From: Streptomyces sp. V4I2
GTDB taxonomy: Bacteria; Actinomycetota; Actinomycetes; Streptomycetales; Streptomycetaceae
Length of the DNA: 64,000 nt
Reading direction: 5' to 3'
Assembly (NCBI RefSeq): GCF_030817655.1
Contig: NZ_JAUSZM010000003.1
Coordinates: forward strand, 4,340,001 to 4,404,000
The notes beneath the pieces are model-generated. The model was not told where the DNA came from. It saw only the letters and a program-made list of their open reading frames with translations, and did not search any database. How positions within the stretch are numbered: the first letter of the stretch is position 1; every line of letters starts with the position of its first letter. A program made the translations under genes and the position numbers. Shown here one piece after another: positions 48,826 to 56,576 of this stretch.

Positions 48826-49016
48826 CGCGGTCTGATGCTGTCGGTGGCCCTGACGTCGTTCGTCACGGGGATCACCGAGCCGATCGAGTACTCGTTCCTG
48901 TTCGTCGCGCCGTTGTCGTGTACTACGTGATCTTCCGGGTGGCGATCACGAAGTTCGACCTGAAGACGCCGGGGCGGGAGCCCGAGGAGGAGGTCGAGGA
49001 CGTCACCAAGGTGTAG
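48826..49016 (+). pseudogene. remnant of a PTS IIC gene (nagE1-like)
   Basis: The frame opening at about 48826 reads 'GLMLSVALTSFVTGITEPIE' and 'YSFLFVAP', matching residues about 312-338 of the neighbouring NagE2. After a deletion of about 70 codons, in another frame, it resumes 'VYYVIFRVAITKFDLKTPGR' and 'EPEEEVEDVTKV' to a TAG at 49014-49016. The first 300 codons are missing. It is thus a second IIC paralogue reduced to two C-terminal fragments. In Streptomyces coelicolor two IIC genes (nagE1, nagE2) occupy this locus, so this looks like lost nagE1. Confidence 0.88.
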
Positions 49017-49123
49017 CTCGGCCCGCTCGCCGGACAGCCGTACAGCCGTACAAACAGGTAGCCCACAGTAGCTTTCCCGTCACGGGAATCGCGGGTTCCT
49101 TATGCGTCCTTCATCGTGCTACA

Positions 49124-49156
49124 ACAGGTCTACACCACTGAGTGGTGTAGACCACC
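49124..49156. promoter_or_regulatory. double dre-like DasR site in a 27-bp palindrome
   Basis: Two dre-like sequences abut: ACAGGTCTACACCACT (49124-49139) and AGTGGTGTAGACCACC (49141-49156). Between 49127 and 49153 they form a perfect inverted repeat, GGTCTACACCACT-G-AGTGGTGTAGACC. The second ends 16 bp before the nagE2 start codon, so DasR binding would block transcription or early elongation. Confidence 0.85.
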
Positions 49157-49172
49157 ACCCGATGGAGGAAGT

Positions 49173-50423
49173 ATGAGTTCCGCCACCGCAACGGCGCCCC
49201 CCGTGAAGAAGCGGGGATCCGGCCTGTTCCAGGGCCTGCAGAAGATCGGCCGCAGCCTACAGCTGCCCATTGCCGTGTTGCCGGCGGCGGGCCTGCTGCT
49301 GCGCTTCGGTCAGCCCGACGTGTTCGGCAAGGACGGCCTCGGCTGGGACAAGGTCGCGGCCGTGTTCGCCACTGCCGGCGGCGCGATCTTCGACAACCTG
49401 CCGCTGCTGTTCTGCATCGGCGTCGCGATCGGTTTCGCCAAGAAGTCCGACGGCTCGACCGCGCTGGCCGCTCTGGTCGGCTTCCTGGTCTACAGCAACG
49501 TCCTGAAGGCCTTCCCGGTCACCGAGGCCAAGGTCCAGGCCGGCGCGGACATAGCCGCTACGTACAACAACCCCGGTGTCCTGGGCGGCATCATCATGGG
49601 TCTGCTGTCCGCGGTGCTGTGGCAGCGCTTCCACCGCACCAGGCTGGTGGACTGGCTGGGCTTCTTCAACGGCCGTCGGCTGGTGCCGATCATCATGGCC
49701 CTCGTCGGCACCGTCATGGGTGTCTTCTTCGGCCTGGTCTGGGAGCCGATCGGTGAGGTCATCTCCGACTTCGGCGAGTGGATGACCGGCCTCGGCGCCT
49801 TCGGTGCGGCTCTGTTCGGTCTCATCAACCGTGCGCTGATCCCCATCGGCATGCACCAGTTCGTCAACACCGTGTCCTGGTTCCAGATCGGTGACTTCAC
49901 GGACTCGGCGGGCGAGATCGTCCACGGCGACCTGAACCGCTTCTTCGCCGGTGACCCGTCCGCCGGCCTGTTCATGACCGGATTCTTCCCGATCATGATG
50001 TTCGGTCTGCCGGCCGCCGCGCTCGCGATCGCCCACTCCGCCCGCCCCGAGCGCCGCAAGGCCGTGATGGGCATGATGATGTCGCTCGCGCTGACATCCT
50101 TCATGACCGGCGTCACCGAGCCGATCGAGTTCTCGTTCATGTTCATCGCGCCGGTGCTGTACGCGATCCACGCGGTCCTGACAGCCCTGTCCATGGCGGT
50201 GACCTGGGCGCTCGGCGTCCACGCGGGCTTCACATTCTCCGCGGGTGCCATCGACTACGGACTGAACTGGAACTTGGCGACCAAGCCGTGGTTGATCATC
50301 CCGATCGGTCTGGTCTTCGGCGCGATCTACTACGTCGTCTTCCGCTACGCCATCACCAAGTTCAACCTCCCCACCCCGGGCCGCGAGCCCGAGGAGGAGG
50401 TCGAGGACCTCACCAAGGCGTGA
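49173..50423 (+). CDS. nagE2: PTS N-acetylglucosamine IIC permease
   Basis: A 416-residue membrane permease that imports and, with NagF, phosphorylates GlcNAc. About ten hydrophobic segments. Family text: 'LQKIGRSLQLPIAVLPAAGL', 'AIFDNLPLLFCIGVAIGFAK', 'LINRALIPIGMHQFVNTVSW', 'GFFPIMMFGLPAAALAI' and 'SFMTGVTEPIEFSFMFIAP' (the conserved T-E-P-I-E). ATG 49173 has GGAGGAAG upstream. Regulated by the double dre-like palindrome directly upstream. Terminator hairpin at 50443-50480. Symbol by analogy with the Streptomyces coelicolor locus. Confidence 0.94.
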   Translation: MSSATATAPPVKKRGSGLFQGLQKIGRSLQLPIAVLPAAGLLLRFGQPDVFGKDGLGWDKVAAVFATAGGAIFDNLPLLFCIGVAIGFAKKSDGSTALAALVGFLVYSNVLKAFPVTEAKVQAGADIAATYNNPGVLGGIIMGLLSAVLWQRFHRTRLVDWLGFFNGRRLVPIIMALVGTVMGVFFGLVWEPIGEVISDFGEWMTGLGAFGAALFGLINRALIPIGMHQFVNTVSWFQIGDFTDSAGEIVHGDLNRFFAGDPSAGLFMTGFFPIMMFGLPAAALAIAHSARPERRKAVMGMMMSLALTSFMTGVTEPIEFSFMFIAPVLYAIHAVLTALSMAVTWALGVHAGFTFSAGAIDYGLNWNLATKPWLIIPIGLVFGAIYYVVFRYAITKFNLPTPGREPEEEVEDLTKA

Positions 50424-50442
50424 GCCGCGAGCGAGCGCAGTG

Positions 50443-50480
50443 CACAGGCCCCAGGAGCCGTGAAGCTCCGGGGGCCTGTG
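50443..50480. terminator. nagE2 terminator hairpin
   Basis: CACAGGCCCC (50443-50452) pairs with GGGGCCTGTG (50471-50480), with an inner GGAGC/GCTCC stem. It lies 20 nt after the nagE2 stop and 15 nt before the end of the convergent MBL-fold gene. Likely bidirectional. Confidence 0.88.
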
Positions 50481-50494
50481 TCACGTCGTGGGGC

Positions 50495-51247
50495 CTAGAT
50501 CTCGTACGACACCCTCGGCGCCGCCAGTTCCACCGGACCGTCGTACACCGCGCGCGCGTCGGCCAGGTTGGTCCGGGGGTCGGTCCACGGGGGGATGTGG
50601 GTGAGGACCAGGCGGCGGGCTCCTGCCCTGCTCGCCGTCTCGCCCGCCTCGCGGCCGTTGAGGTGCAGGTCGGGGATGCTCTCCTTGCCGTGCGTGAAGG
50701 CGGCCTCGCACAGGAACAGGTCGGTGTCGCGCGCGAGTTCGTCCAGGGCCGGGCTGATGCCGGTGTCGCCGGAGTACGTCAGGGACTTCCCGGCGTGCTC
50801 GACGCGGATGCCGTACGCCTCCACGGGGTGGGCCACGCGTTCGGTGTGGACCGTGAGCGGGCCGATCTCGAAGGTGGACGGCTTGACCGTGTGGAAGTCG
50901 AAGACCTCGCTCATGGAGGAGGCGGTGGGAGTGTCCGCGTAGGCCGTGGTGAGGCGGTGTTCGGTGCCCTCGGGGCCGTAGACCGGGATCGGGTCGCAGC
51001 GGCCGCCGTCGTGGCGGTAGTAGCGCGCGACGAAGTACGCGCACATGTCGATGCAGTGGTCGGCGTGCAGATGGCTGAGGAAGATCGCGTCGAGGTCGTA
51101 GAGACCGCAGTGGCGCTGCAGCTCGCCAAGGGCACCGTTGCCCATGTCGAGAAGCAGCCGGAAGCCGTCGGCCTCGACGAGGTAGCTCGAACAGGCCGAT
51201 TCCGCGGACGGGAACGACCCCGAGCAGCCGACGACGGTGAGCTTCAT
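50495..51247 (-). CDS. MBL-fold metallo-hydrolase
   Basis: A 250-residue metallo-beta-lactamase-fold hydrolase of the RNase Z/cyclic-nucleotide phosphodiesterase-like group. Metal ligands: 'FLSHLHADHCIDM' (H-x-H-x-D-H), His in 'ERVAHPVEAYG', Asp in 'LTYSGDTGISPAL', and His in 'LVLTHIPPW'. N-terminal 'MKLTVVGCSGSFPSAESACS' is typical. Substrate could be RNA, a cyclic nucleotide or a phosphodiester; no substrate residue decides. ATG 51245-51247. Genes of this type sit near rph and rdgB in many actinobacteria. Confidence 0.9.
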   Translation of the reverse strand: MKLTVVGCSGSFPSAESACSSYLVEADGFRLLLDMGNGALGELQRHCGLYDLDAIFLSHLHADHCIDMCAYFVARYYRHDGGRCDPIPVYGPEGTEHRLTTAYADTPTASSMSEVFDFHTVKPSTFEIGPLTVHTERVAHPVEAYGIRVEHAGKSLTYSGDTGISPALDELARDTDLFLCEAAFTHGKESIPDLHLNGREAGETASRAGARRLVLTHIPPWTDPRTNLADARAVYDGPVELAAPRVSYEI

Positions 51248-51453
51248 AAAGCAGAAACCTCCGCTGGCGGGAACTTTTCTGGGAAGGAGACGGGGGTCGT
51301 GCGGTTCGTCGAGCGTAAGGCGCAAAACTCATGGTCGCTCCTCCACCAGGGGCTGTTGTGGGCGAACTCACCTGTGGTGTCACCGGTTCGGCTGGCCCCG
51401 GGGCGTGCGCGGCGTGAGGAAGGGCGCGCGGGCGTTGGGGCGCCGGTAACGTC

Positions 51454-51921
51454 ATGCCCATGGATACGTCCTGGTGGCTGGCGCTCGCGGCGGTGGTACT
51501 GCTCGCGATGGTCGCGACGCTCGTCGACGGCTGGGGGCGCGGCCGGCGTCCCGCGGGGCGGCGGACCCGGCCGCCGGGGCGTCCGACGGGGCCCCGCGGG
51601 CGGCCGAGGACACGTCCGCGGCCTGCGGAGATCTGGTGGGCGACCGTGCCGTACGAGGACGGGCCGGGGAGTAAGGACCGGCCCTGTCTGGTGCTGGTGG
51701 TGCACGGGGAGCGGGCGACCGTCGCGAAGATCACCAGCAAGTACCGCGACGAGCGGGCCGGGGTGATCCCGTTGCCGCCGGGCGCGGTGGGCGATGCGCA
51801 CGGGCGCGCGAGCTTCCTGGAGACGGACGAGCTGCGCGAGGTGCCGGTGTGGGAGTTCCGGCGCAGGGCGGGGGTGGTGGACCCGGTCCTGTGGGACCAG
51901 GTCCGTCACCTCGCCACGTAA
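51454..51921 (+). CDS. membrane-anchored PemK/MazF-like protein
   Basis: A 155-residue protein. An N-terminal transmembrane segment (about 5-24, 'WWLALAAVVLLAMVATLV') is followed by an Arg/Pro/Gly-rich linker and a PemK/MazF-fold domain from about residue 58: 'AEIWWATVPYEDGPGSKDRP', 'CLVLVVHGERATVAKITSKY', and 'FLETDELREVPVWEFRRRAG'. MazF toxins are mRNA interferases, but no antitoxin gene adjoins this one and the anchor is unusual, so a housekeeping role is likelier. Start at ATG 51454 or 51460. Convergent with cysM. Confidence 0.8.
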   Translation: MPMDTSWWLALAAVVLLAMVATLVDGWGRGRRPAGRRTRPPGRPTGPRGRPRTRPRPAEIWWATVPYEDGPGSKDRPCLVLVVHGERATVAKITSKYRDERAGVIPLPPGAVGDAHGRASFLETDELREVPVWEFRRRAGVVDPVLWDQVRHLAT

Positions 51922-51936
51922 CGGGGCCGGCGGGGC

Positions 51937-52887
51937 TTACGCCCAGAGCTGGCCCTGGAGGGCCTCGATGGCCTCCTCCGTGGTGGCCGCCGTGTAGACA
52001 CCCGTGGACAGGTACTTCCAGCCGCCGTCGGCGACGACGAACACGATGTCCGCGCTCTCGCCCGCCTTGACGGCCTTGTTGCCGACGCCGATCGCCGCGT
52101 GCAGCGCGGCGCCGGTGGAGACGCCCGCGAAGATGCCCTCCTGCTGGAGGAGCTCGCGGGTGCGGGTGACCGCGTCCGCCGAGCCGACGGAGAAGCGGGT
52201 GGTGAGGACGGAGGCGTCGTACAGCTCCGGTACGAAGCCCTCGTCGAGGTTCCTGAGGCCGTAGACCAGGTCGTCGTAGCGCGGCTCGGCGGCGACGATC
52301 TTGACGTCCGGCTTGTTCTCGCGGAGGTAGCGGCCTACGCCCATCAGGGTGCCGGTGGTGCCGAGGCCGGCGACGAAGTGGGTGACCGAGGGGAGGTCCG
52401 CCAGGATCTCCGGGCCGGTCGTCGCGTAGTGGGCGCCCGCGTTGTCCGGGTTGCCGTACTGGTAGAGCATCACCCAGTCGGGGTGCTCGGCGGAGAGCTC
52501 CTTGGCGACCCGTACGGCGGTGTTGGAGCCGCCCGCGGCGGGCGACGGGATGATCTCGGCGCCCCACATGCCGAGCAGGTCACGGCGTTCCTGCGAGGTG
52601 TTCTCGGGCATCACGCAGACCATGCGGTAGCCCTTGAGCTTGGCGGCCATGGCGAGGGAGATGCCCGTGTTGCCGCTCGTCGGTTCCAGGATCGTGCAGC
52701 CCGGGGTCAGGCGGCCGTCCTTCTCCGCCTGCTCGATCATGTGCAGGGCGGGGCGGTCCTTGACCGAGCCGGTCGGGTTGCGGTCCTCCAGCTTCGCCCA
52801 GATACGGACGTCGGCGGACGGCGAGAGCCGCGGCAGGCGCACCAGAGGGGTGTTGCCCACCGCGGCCAGCGGGGAGTCGTAGCGCAT
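51937..52887 (-). CDS. cysM: PLP-dependent cysteine synthase CysM (CysO-dependent)
   Basis: A 316-residue pyridoxal-phosphate enzyme that joins O-phosphoserine or O-acetylserine with CysO-thiocarboxylate to form cysteine. PLP Lys43 is in 'PTGSVKDRPALHM', the phosphate/substrate loop 'TSGNTGISLAMAAKLKGY' is at about 69-86, and 'GLGTTGTLMGVGRYL' is the glycine-rich PLP-phosphate loop. The acceptor context (cysO directly upstream, 14 nt) places it with actinobacterial CysM rather than CysK. The C-terminal 'GGWKYLSTGVYT' is typical. Confidence 0.96.
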   Translation of the reverse strand: MRYDSPLAAVGNTPLVRLPRLSPSADVRIWAKLEDRNPTGSVKDRPALHMIEQAEKDGRLTPGCTILEPTSGNTGISLAMAAKLKGYRMVCVMPENTSQERRDLLGMWGAEIIPSPAAGGSNTAVRVAKELSAEHPDWVMLYQYGNPDNAGAHYATTGPEILADLPSVTHFVAGLGTTGTLMGVGRYLRENKPDVKIVAAEPRYDDLVYGLRNLDEGFVPELYDASVLTTRFSVGSADAVTRTRELLQQEGIFAGVSTGAALHAAIGVGNKAVKAGESADIVFVVADGGWKYLSTGVYTAATTEEAIEALQGQLWA

Positions 52888-52901
52888 GGGGGCAGCGGGC
52901 C

Positions 52902-53189
52902 TTAGACCATGCCGCCGGCCACGGCCGGCAGGATCGTGATGCTGTCGCCGTCCGCGAGCTTGGTGCTGATGCCGTCGAGGAAGCGGACGTCCTCGTCGTT
53001 CAGGTAGACGTTGACGAAGCGGCGCAGTTCCCCGCCGGAGTCCTTGTCGATGAGGCGGGCCTGGATGCCCGTGTGCCGGGTCTCGAGGTCGGTGAAGAGC
53101 TCGGCGACGGTGTCCCCGGTGCCCTCCACGGCCTTCTGGCCGTCGGTGTACTGGCGGAGGATGGTCGGGATGCGGACCTCGATGGCCAT
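52902..53189 (-). CDS. cysO: sulfur-carrier protein CysO (MoaD/ThiS family)
   Basis: A 95-residue ubiquitin-fold sulfur carrier. When thiocarboxylated at the C-terminal Gly it donates sulfur to CysM. Family text: 'EVRIPTILRQYTDGQKAVEG', 'RRFVNVYLNDEDVRFLDGIS' and 'DGDSITILPAVAGG'. The diglycine is followed by Met-Val, so the last two residues must be removed before activation, presumably by the Mec peptidase encoded 1.4 kb upstream. ATG 53187-53189 with AGGAG nearby. A cysteine leader peptide lies 115 nt upstream. Confidence 0.95.
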   Translation of the reverse strand: MAIEVRIPTILRQYTDGQKAVEGTGDTVAELFTDLETRHTGIQARLIDKDSGGELRRFVNVYLNDEDVRFLDGISTKLADGDSITILPAVAGGMV

Positions 53190-53303
53190 GGCTCAGGGCT
53201 CCTGTCGGAAGGTGTCTGGTCGGTGGGCGCGCGGCAGCGCTGTACAGCGAGGGTGGTGCGGGTCAGGCGCCGCGGCTCACGGCCGTACGGCGGCAGGGCA
53301 GCG

Positions 53304-53399
53304 TCAACAGATGGCGCTGGCGAGCCTGCACAGGTCGACGTGCAGGCGCGCCACGAGCAGCATGCCCGGCGTCTTTTCGCTCACGTCGTGGGAAACCAT
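53304..53399 (-). CDS. cysteine-containing leader peptide upstream of cysO
   Basis: A 31-codon ORF ending 'VARLHVDLCRLASAIC' then TGA. Streptomyces sulfur-assimilation operons commonly carry a short leader peptide ending in R-x-H-x-D-L-C-R-x-x-S-A-x-C; two Cys codons near the end would stall ribosomes when cysteinyl-tRNA is scarce. ATG at 53397-53399; an internal ATG at 53361-53363 gives a 19-residue version. It lies 115 nt upstream of cysO on the same strand. No unambiguous terminator/antiterminator pair was worked out. Confidence 0.8.
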   Translation of the reverse strand: MVSHDVSEKTPGMLLVARLHVDLCRLASAIC

Positions 53400-53520
53400 G
53401 GGCTCATCGTATCGATTCCCGGTCGGGGTCCCGGAATGTGATCCCACATGTCGGACGGATTCCGGCCGGGGAGTGAGACCGCGCTGCTGACCGGGCCTGC
53501 GCGCGGCCGCGCCGGTCCGG

Positions 53521-54555
53521 TCAGGCGGACCCGCGCAGGACCAGCCGGGTCGGTACGACGACCGAGGACGGCTCCTCGATCCGTTCGGTGCGGTCGAACA
53601 GCAGCCGGGCCATCAGGCGTCCCATGTCCTCGACGTCCTGGTGGACCGTGGTCAGGGGCGGGTCGGTCGACTCCGCGATGTCGGTCAGGTCGTCGAAGCC
53701 GACGACGGCCACGTCCTCGGGCACCCGGCGTCCGCGTGCCCGCAGGGTCTGCAGGGCGCCGGAGGCCATGAGGTCCGAGGCGACGAACACGGCGTCCAGG
53801 TCGGGGCACCGGTCGAGGAGGGCGGCCATGGCGTCGGCGCCGCCCTGCCGGGTGTAGTCGGCGCGCTCGGTCAGCTCGGGCGGCGCGTCGAGGAGGACGT
53901 CCCGGTAGCCGGCGAGGCGGTCGGCGGCGGAGGTCTCCTGGTCGTGGGGGCCGGTGACGGTCGCGACGCGCTTCCTGCCGAGCGAGACCAGGTGCCGGAC
54001 GGCCTGCCGGGCTCCCCCGCGGTTGTCGCCGTCGACGTAGGCGTGGCGGTGCACGGTGTCGCCGGCGCGCAGCAGCGGTCGGCCGCCGAAGACGGCGGGC
54101 AGGCCGATCCGCTCGATCATCTCGTGCAGCCGGTCGCCGGGGCGCAGCGAGAAGAGGACGGCTCCGTCGACGTGGCCGCCGCCGAGGTAGTCGGCCACGC
54201 GCGCGTAGTCGTCCGGTTCGTCCAGGAAGAGCAGGACCGCCTGGGCGCCGTGCCGGGCGAGTTCCCGGCGGATGCCGCGCAGGAGGCAGTCGAAGAACGG
54301 GTCGAGGAAGAGCCGGTTGTCGGGCTCGGTGGCCACGACCGCGATGGCGTTGGTGCGGTGGGTGACCAGCTGGCGGGCGGCCTGGTTCGGGACGTAACCG
54401 AGCTCGGTGATCACTTCCCGGACGCGGTCGACGACCTCGGCGCGCACCTTGGGCTCGTCGTTGATCACCCGGGACACCGTGGACTTCGAGACGCCGGAGC
54501 GGCGGGCGACGTCCTCCAGGGTGGGGCGCCGTGGGGTCGGCCGCTGCGTCAACAC
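53521..54555 (-). CDS. LacI-family transcriptional regulator
   Basis: A 344-residue repressor. The N-terminal DNA-binding domain is 'PTLEDVARRSGVSKSTVSRV' with hinge helix 'LGYVPNQAARQLV'. The periplasmic-binding-protein-like domain follows (65-340), with 'DAVFVASDLMASGALQTLRA' and 'DVAVVGFDDLTDIAES'. Such regulators mostly sense sugars. Start is GTG or ATG-type at 54553-54555. It sits between mec and the leader-cysO-cysM unit; its targets are not obvious, and no LacI-type palindrome was identified in the spacers. Confidence 0.92.
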   Translation of the reverse strand: MLTQRPTPRRPTLEDVARRSGVSKSTVSRVINDEPKVRAEVVDRVREVITELGYVPNQAARQLVTHRTNAIAVVATEPDNRLFLDPFFDCLLRGIRRELARHGAQAVLLFLDEPDDYARVADYLGGGHVDGAVLFSLRPGDRLHEMIERIGLPAVFGGRPLLRAGDTVHRHAYVDGDNRGGARQAVRHLVSLGRKRVATVTGPHDQETSAADRLAGYRDVLLDAPPELTERADYTRQGGADAMAALLDRCPDLDAVFVASDLMASGALQTLRARGRRVPEDVAVVGFDDLTDIAESTDPPLTTVHQDVEDMGRLMARLLFDRTERIEEPSSVVVPTRLVLRGSA

Positions 54556-54594
54556 CTTCTCCGATACGCCGAGTTGCTCAGGTGGGTACGACGC

Positions 54595-55017
54595 TCAGTA
54601 TGCCTCGACGACCTTGATCTCCTCCTCGGTGACCTCGCCCTCGACGATCCGGAAGGAGCGGAACTGGAAGGGGCCCGCCGCGTCGCTGTCCGCGGTCGAG
54701 ACGAGGACGTAGTGCGCGCCGGGCTCGTTGGCGTAGGAGATGTCGGTGCGGGACGGGTAGGCCTCGGTCGCGGTGTGGGAGTGGTAGATGATCACCGGCT
54801 CCTCGTCGCGGTCGTCCATCTCGCGGTAGAGCTTGAGCAGGTCCTGCGAGTCGAACTCGTAGAAGGTGGGCGAGCGGGCGGCGTTCAGCATCGGGATGAA
54901 GCGCTCGGGGCGGCCGGCGCCCGCCGGGCCCGCGACCACGCCGCATGCCTCGTCGGGGTGGTCCTCGCGCGCGTGGGCGACGATCTGGTCGAACAGGACC
55001 TGGGTGATGGTCAGCAT
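54595..55017 (-). CDS. mec: M67/JAMM metallopeptidase Mec
   Basis: A 140-residue zinc peptidase that, in Mycobacterium tuberculosis, releases cysteine from the CysO-Cys adduct. The JAMM motif is visible: Glu in 'HPDEACGVV', and H-x-H-x7-S-x2-D in 'YHSHTATEAYPSRTD'. The protein ends 'TEEEIKVVEAY'. It is encoded upstream of the LacI gene on the same strand as cysO and cysM; in M. tuberculosis mec, cysO and cysM are adjacent. It may also trim the Met-Val tail of CysO. ATG 55015-55017; ATG 55035 is in frame. Confidence 0.93.
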   Translation of the reverse strand: MLTITQVLFDQIVAHAREDHPDEACGVVAGPAGAGRPERFIPMLNAARSPTFYEFDSQDLLKLYREMDDRDEEPVIIYHSHTATEAYPSRTDISYANEPGAHYVLVSTADSDAAGPFQFRSFRIVEGEVTEEEIKVVEAY

Positions 55018-55145
55018 GCTGGTCAGGATAAGCATGGATCAAAAGGGGCCGCGCGGAGCGCGTCAGGTAGGGCGGTGGTGGGCGACGGGTGGGACGCCCC
55101 GTACCGAGGGGTGGTACGGGGCGGCCCACATGGTGAGCTGAGGGG

Positions 55146-56576
55146 TCAGCGGATCTTCTCGAACTCCGGCTCGCCGCCGCGGTCCGCGATCCGCGGGTTG
55201 CGGCTCTTCAGGATCGCCCAGCCGATGCCCAGGGCGGCGGCCCAGACCGCCATCACGTAGAGGCAGACGCGGGAGTCGGCGTCGTACGCGATCAGGCCGG
55301 TGACGAAGAGCAGGAAGACGATCGCGACGTACGAGCACTTCGAGCCGCCCGGCGCCGGGAAGGGCGAGGCGGGCAGGCGGCCGGCCTCGACCGCGCGGCG
55401 GTACAGGACGTGGCTGATCAGGATCATCAGCCAGGTCCAGATGCCGGCCGCGGTGGCGACGGAGACGACGTAGCCGAAGGCCTTCTCCGGGACGATGTAG
55501 TTCAGGATCACGCCGACGCCCATGAACAGGACAGAGACCGTGATGCCGAAGGCCGGCGCCTTGGTCGAGGACAACTTCTTGAAGACGGCCGGGGCCTCAC
55601 CGCTCTCGGCCAGGTTCCGCAGCATGCGGCCGGTGGAGTACATGCCCGAGTTGCAGGAGGACAGGGCGGCGGTCAGCACGACGAAGTTGACGATGCCCGC
55701 GCCCGCCGGGATGCCGATCTTCGCGAAGGCCTCGACGAAGGGGCTCACCCCCGGTGCGAACTCGGTCCACTTGACCACGCACAGGATGACGGTGAGGGCA
55801 CCGACGTAGAAGAGCGCGATGCGCCAGGGCAGGGTGTTGATCGCCTTGGGGAGGGTCTTCTCCGGGTCCTCGGACTCGCCCGCCGTGACGCCGACCAGTT
55901 CGACGGCGAGGTAGGCGAACATCACGCCCTGCAGGGTCATCAGGGACGAGCCGATGCCCTTGGGGAAGAAGCCGTCGAAGGCCCAGAGGTTGGAGACGGC
56001 CGCGGTGTCGCCGGCGCTGCTGAAGCCGAAGGTGAGGACGCCCAGGCCGATCACGATCATGCCGATGAGGGCGGTGACCTTGACCATCGAGAACCAGAAC
56101 TCCAGCTCGCCGAAGAGCTTCACGGAGATCAGGTTGACCCCGAAGAGGATCACCAGGAAGACCAGGGCCGTCACCCACTGCGGAATGGACGGGAACCAGT
56201 AGTTGACGTAGATCGCGGCGGCCGTCAGCTCGGCCATGCCGGTGACCACCCACATCAGCCAGTACGTCCAGCCGGTGAAGTAGCCGAAGAACGGGCCGAG
56301 GAACTCGCGGGAGTACTCCGCGAACGAGCCCGAGACCGGGCGGTAGAGCAGGAGCTCGCCGAGCGCCCGCATGATGAAGAAGATGATCACGCCCGCGAGG
56401 GCGTACATGAAGATGAGGCTGGGTCCGGCCTTGGCGATGTTCGCCCCGGCACCCAGGAAGAGTCCGACGCCGATGGCGCCGCCGATCGCGATCATCTGGA
56501 CCTGGCGACTGCCGAGCCCTCGTTCGTACCCCTCTCCCTCGGGGGTCTTCTCCGTGTCGACCTGCGCTGAGGTCAT
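55146..56576 (-). CDS. amino-acid permease (APC family, AroP/GabP-like)
   Basis: A 476-residue transporter with 12 predicted segments. Family signatures: 'RQVQMIAIGGAIGVGLFLGA' at TM1, 'ELLLYRPVSGSFAEYSREFL', 'GWTYWLMWVVTGMAELTAAA' and 'VELVGVTAGESEDPEKTLPK' (E-x-x-D-P-E-K). It imports amino acids with protons; AroP, GabP and ProY types share these features, so the substrate is open. ATG 56574-56576 has AAGG 10 nt upstream; an ATG at 56597 is in frame. Single gene. Confidence 0.92.
   Translation of the reverse strand: MTSAQVDTEKTPEGEGYERGLGSRQVQMIAIGGAIGVGLFLGAGANIAKAGPSLIFMYALAGVIIFFIMRALGELLLYRPVSGSFAEYSREFLGPFFGYFTGWTYWLMWVVTGMAELTAAAIYVNYWFPSIPQWVTALVFLVILFGVNLISVKLFGELEFWFSMVKVTALIGMIVIGLGVLTFGFSSAGDTAAVSNLWAFDGFFPKGIGSSLMTLQGVMFAYLAVELVGVTAGESEDPEKTLPKAINTLPWRIALFYVGALTVILCVVKWTEFAPGVSPFVEAFAKIGIPAGAGIVNFVVLTAALSSCNSGMYSTGRMLRNLAESGEAPAVFKKLSSTKAPAFGITVSVLFMGVGVILNYIVPEKAFGYVVSVATAAGIWTWLMILISHVLYRRAVEAGRLPASPFPAPGGSKCSYVAIVFLLFVTGLIAYDADSRVCLYVMAVWAAALGIGWAILKSRNPRIADRGGEPEFEKIR

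Noticed and set aside
53521..54555. LacI regulator as the GlcNAc regulator of the neighbouring nag locus
   Set aside because: The operators at the nag genes match GntR-type DasR sites, not LacI palindromes.
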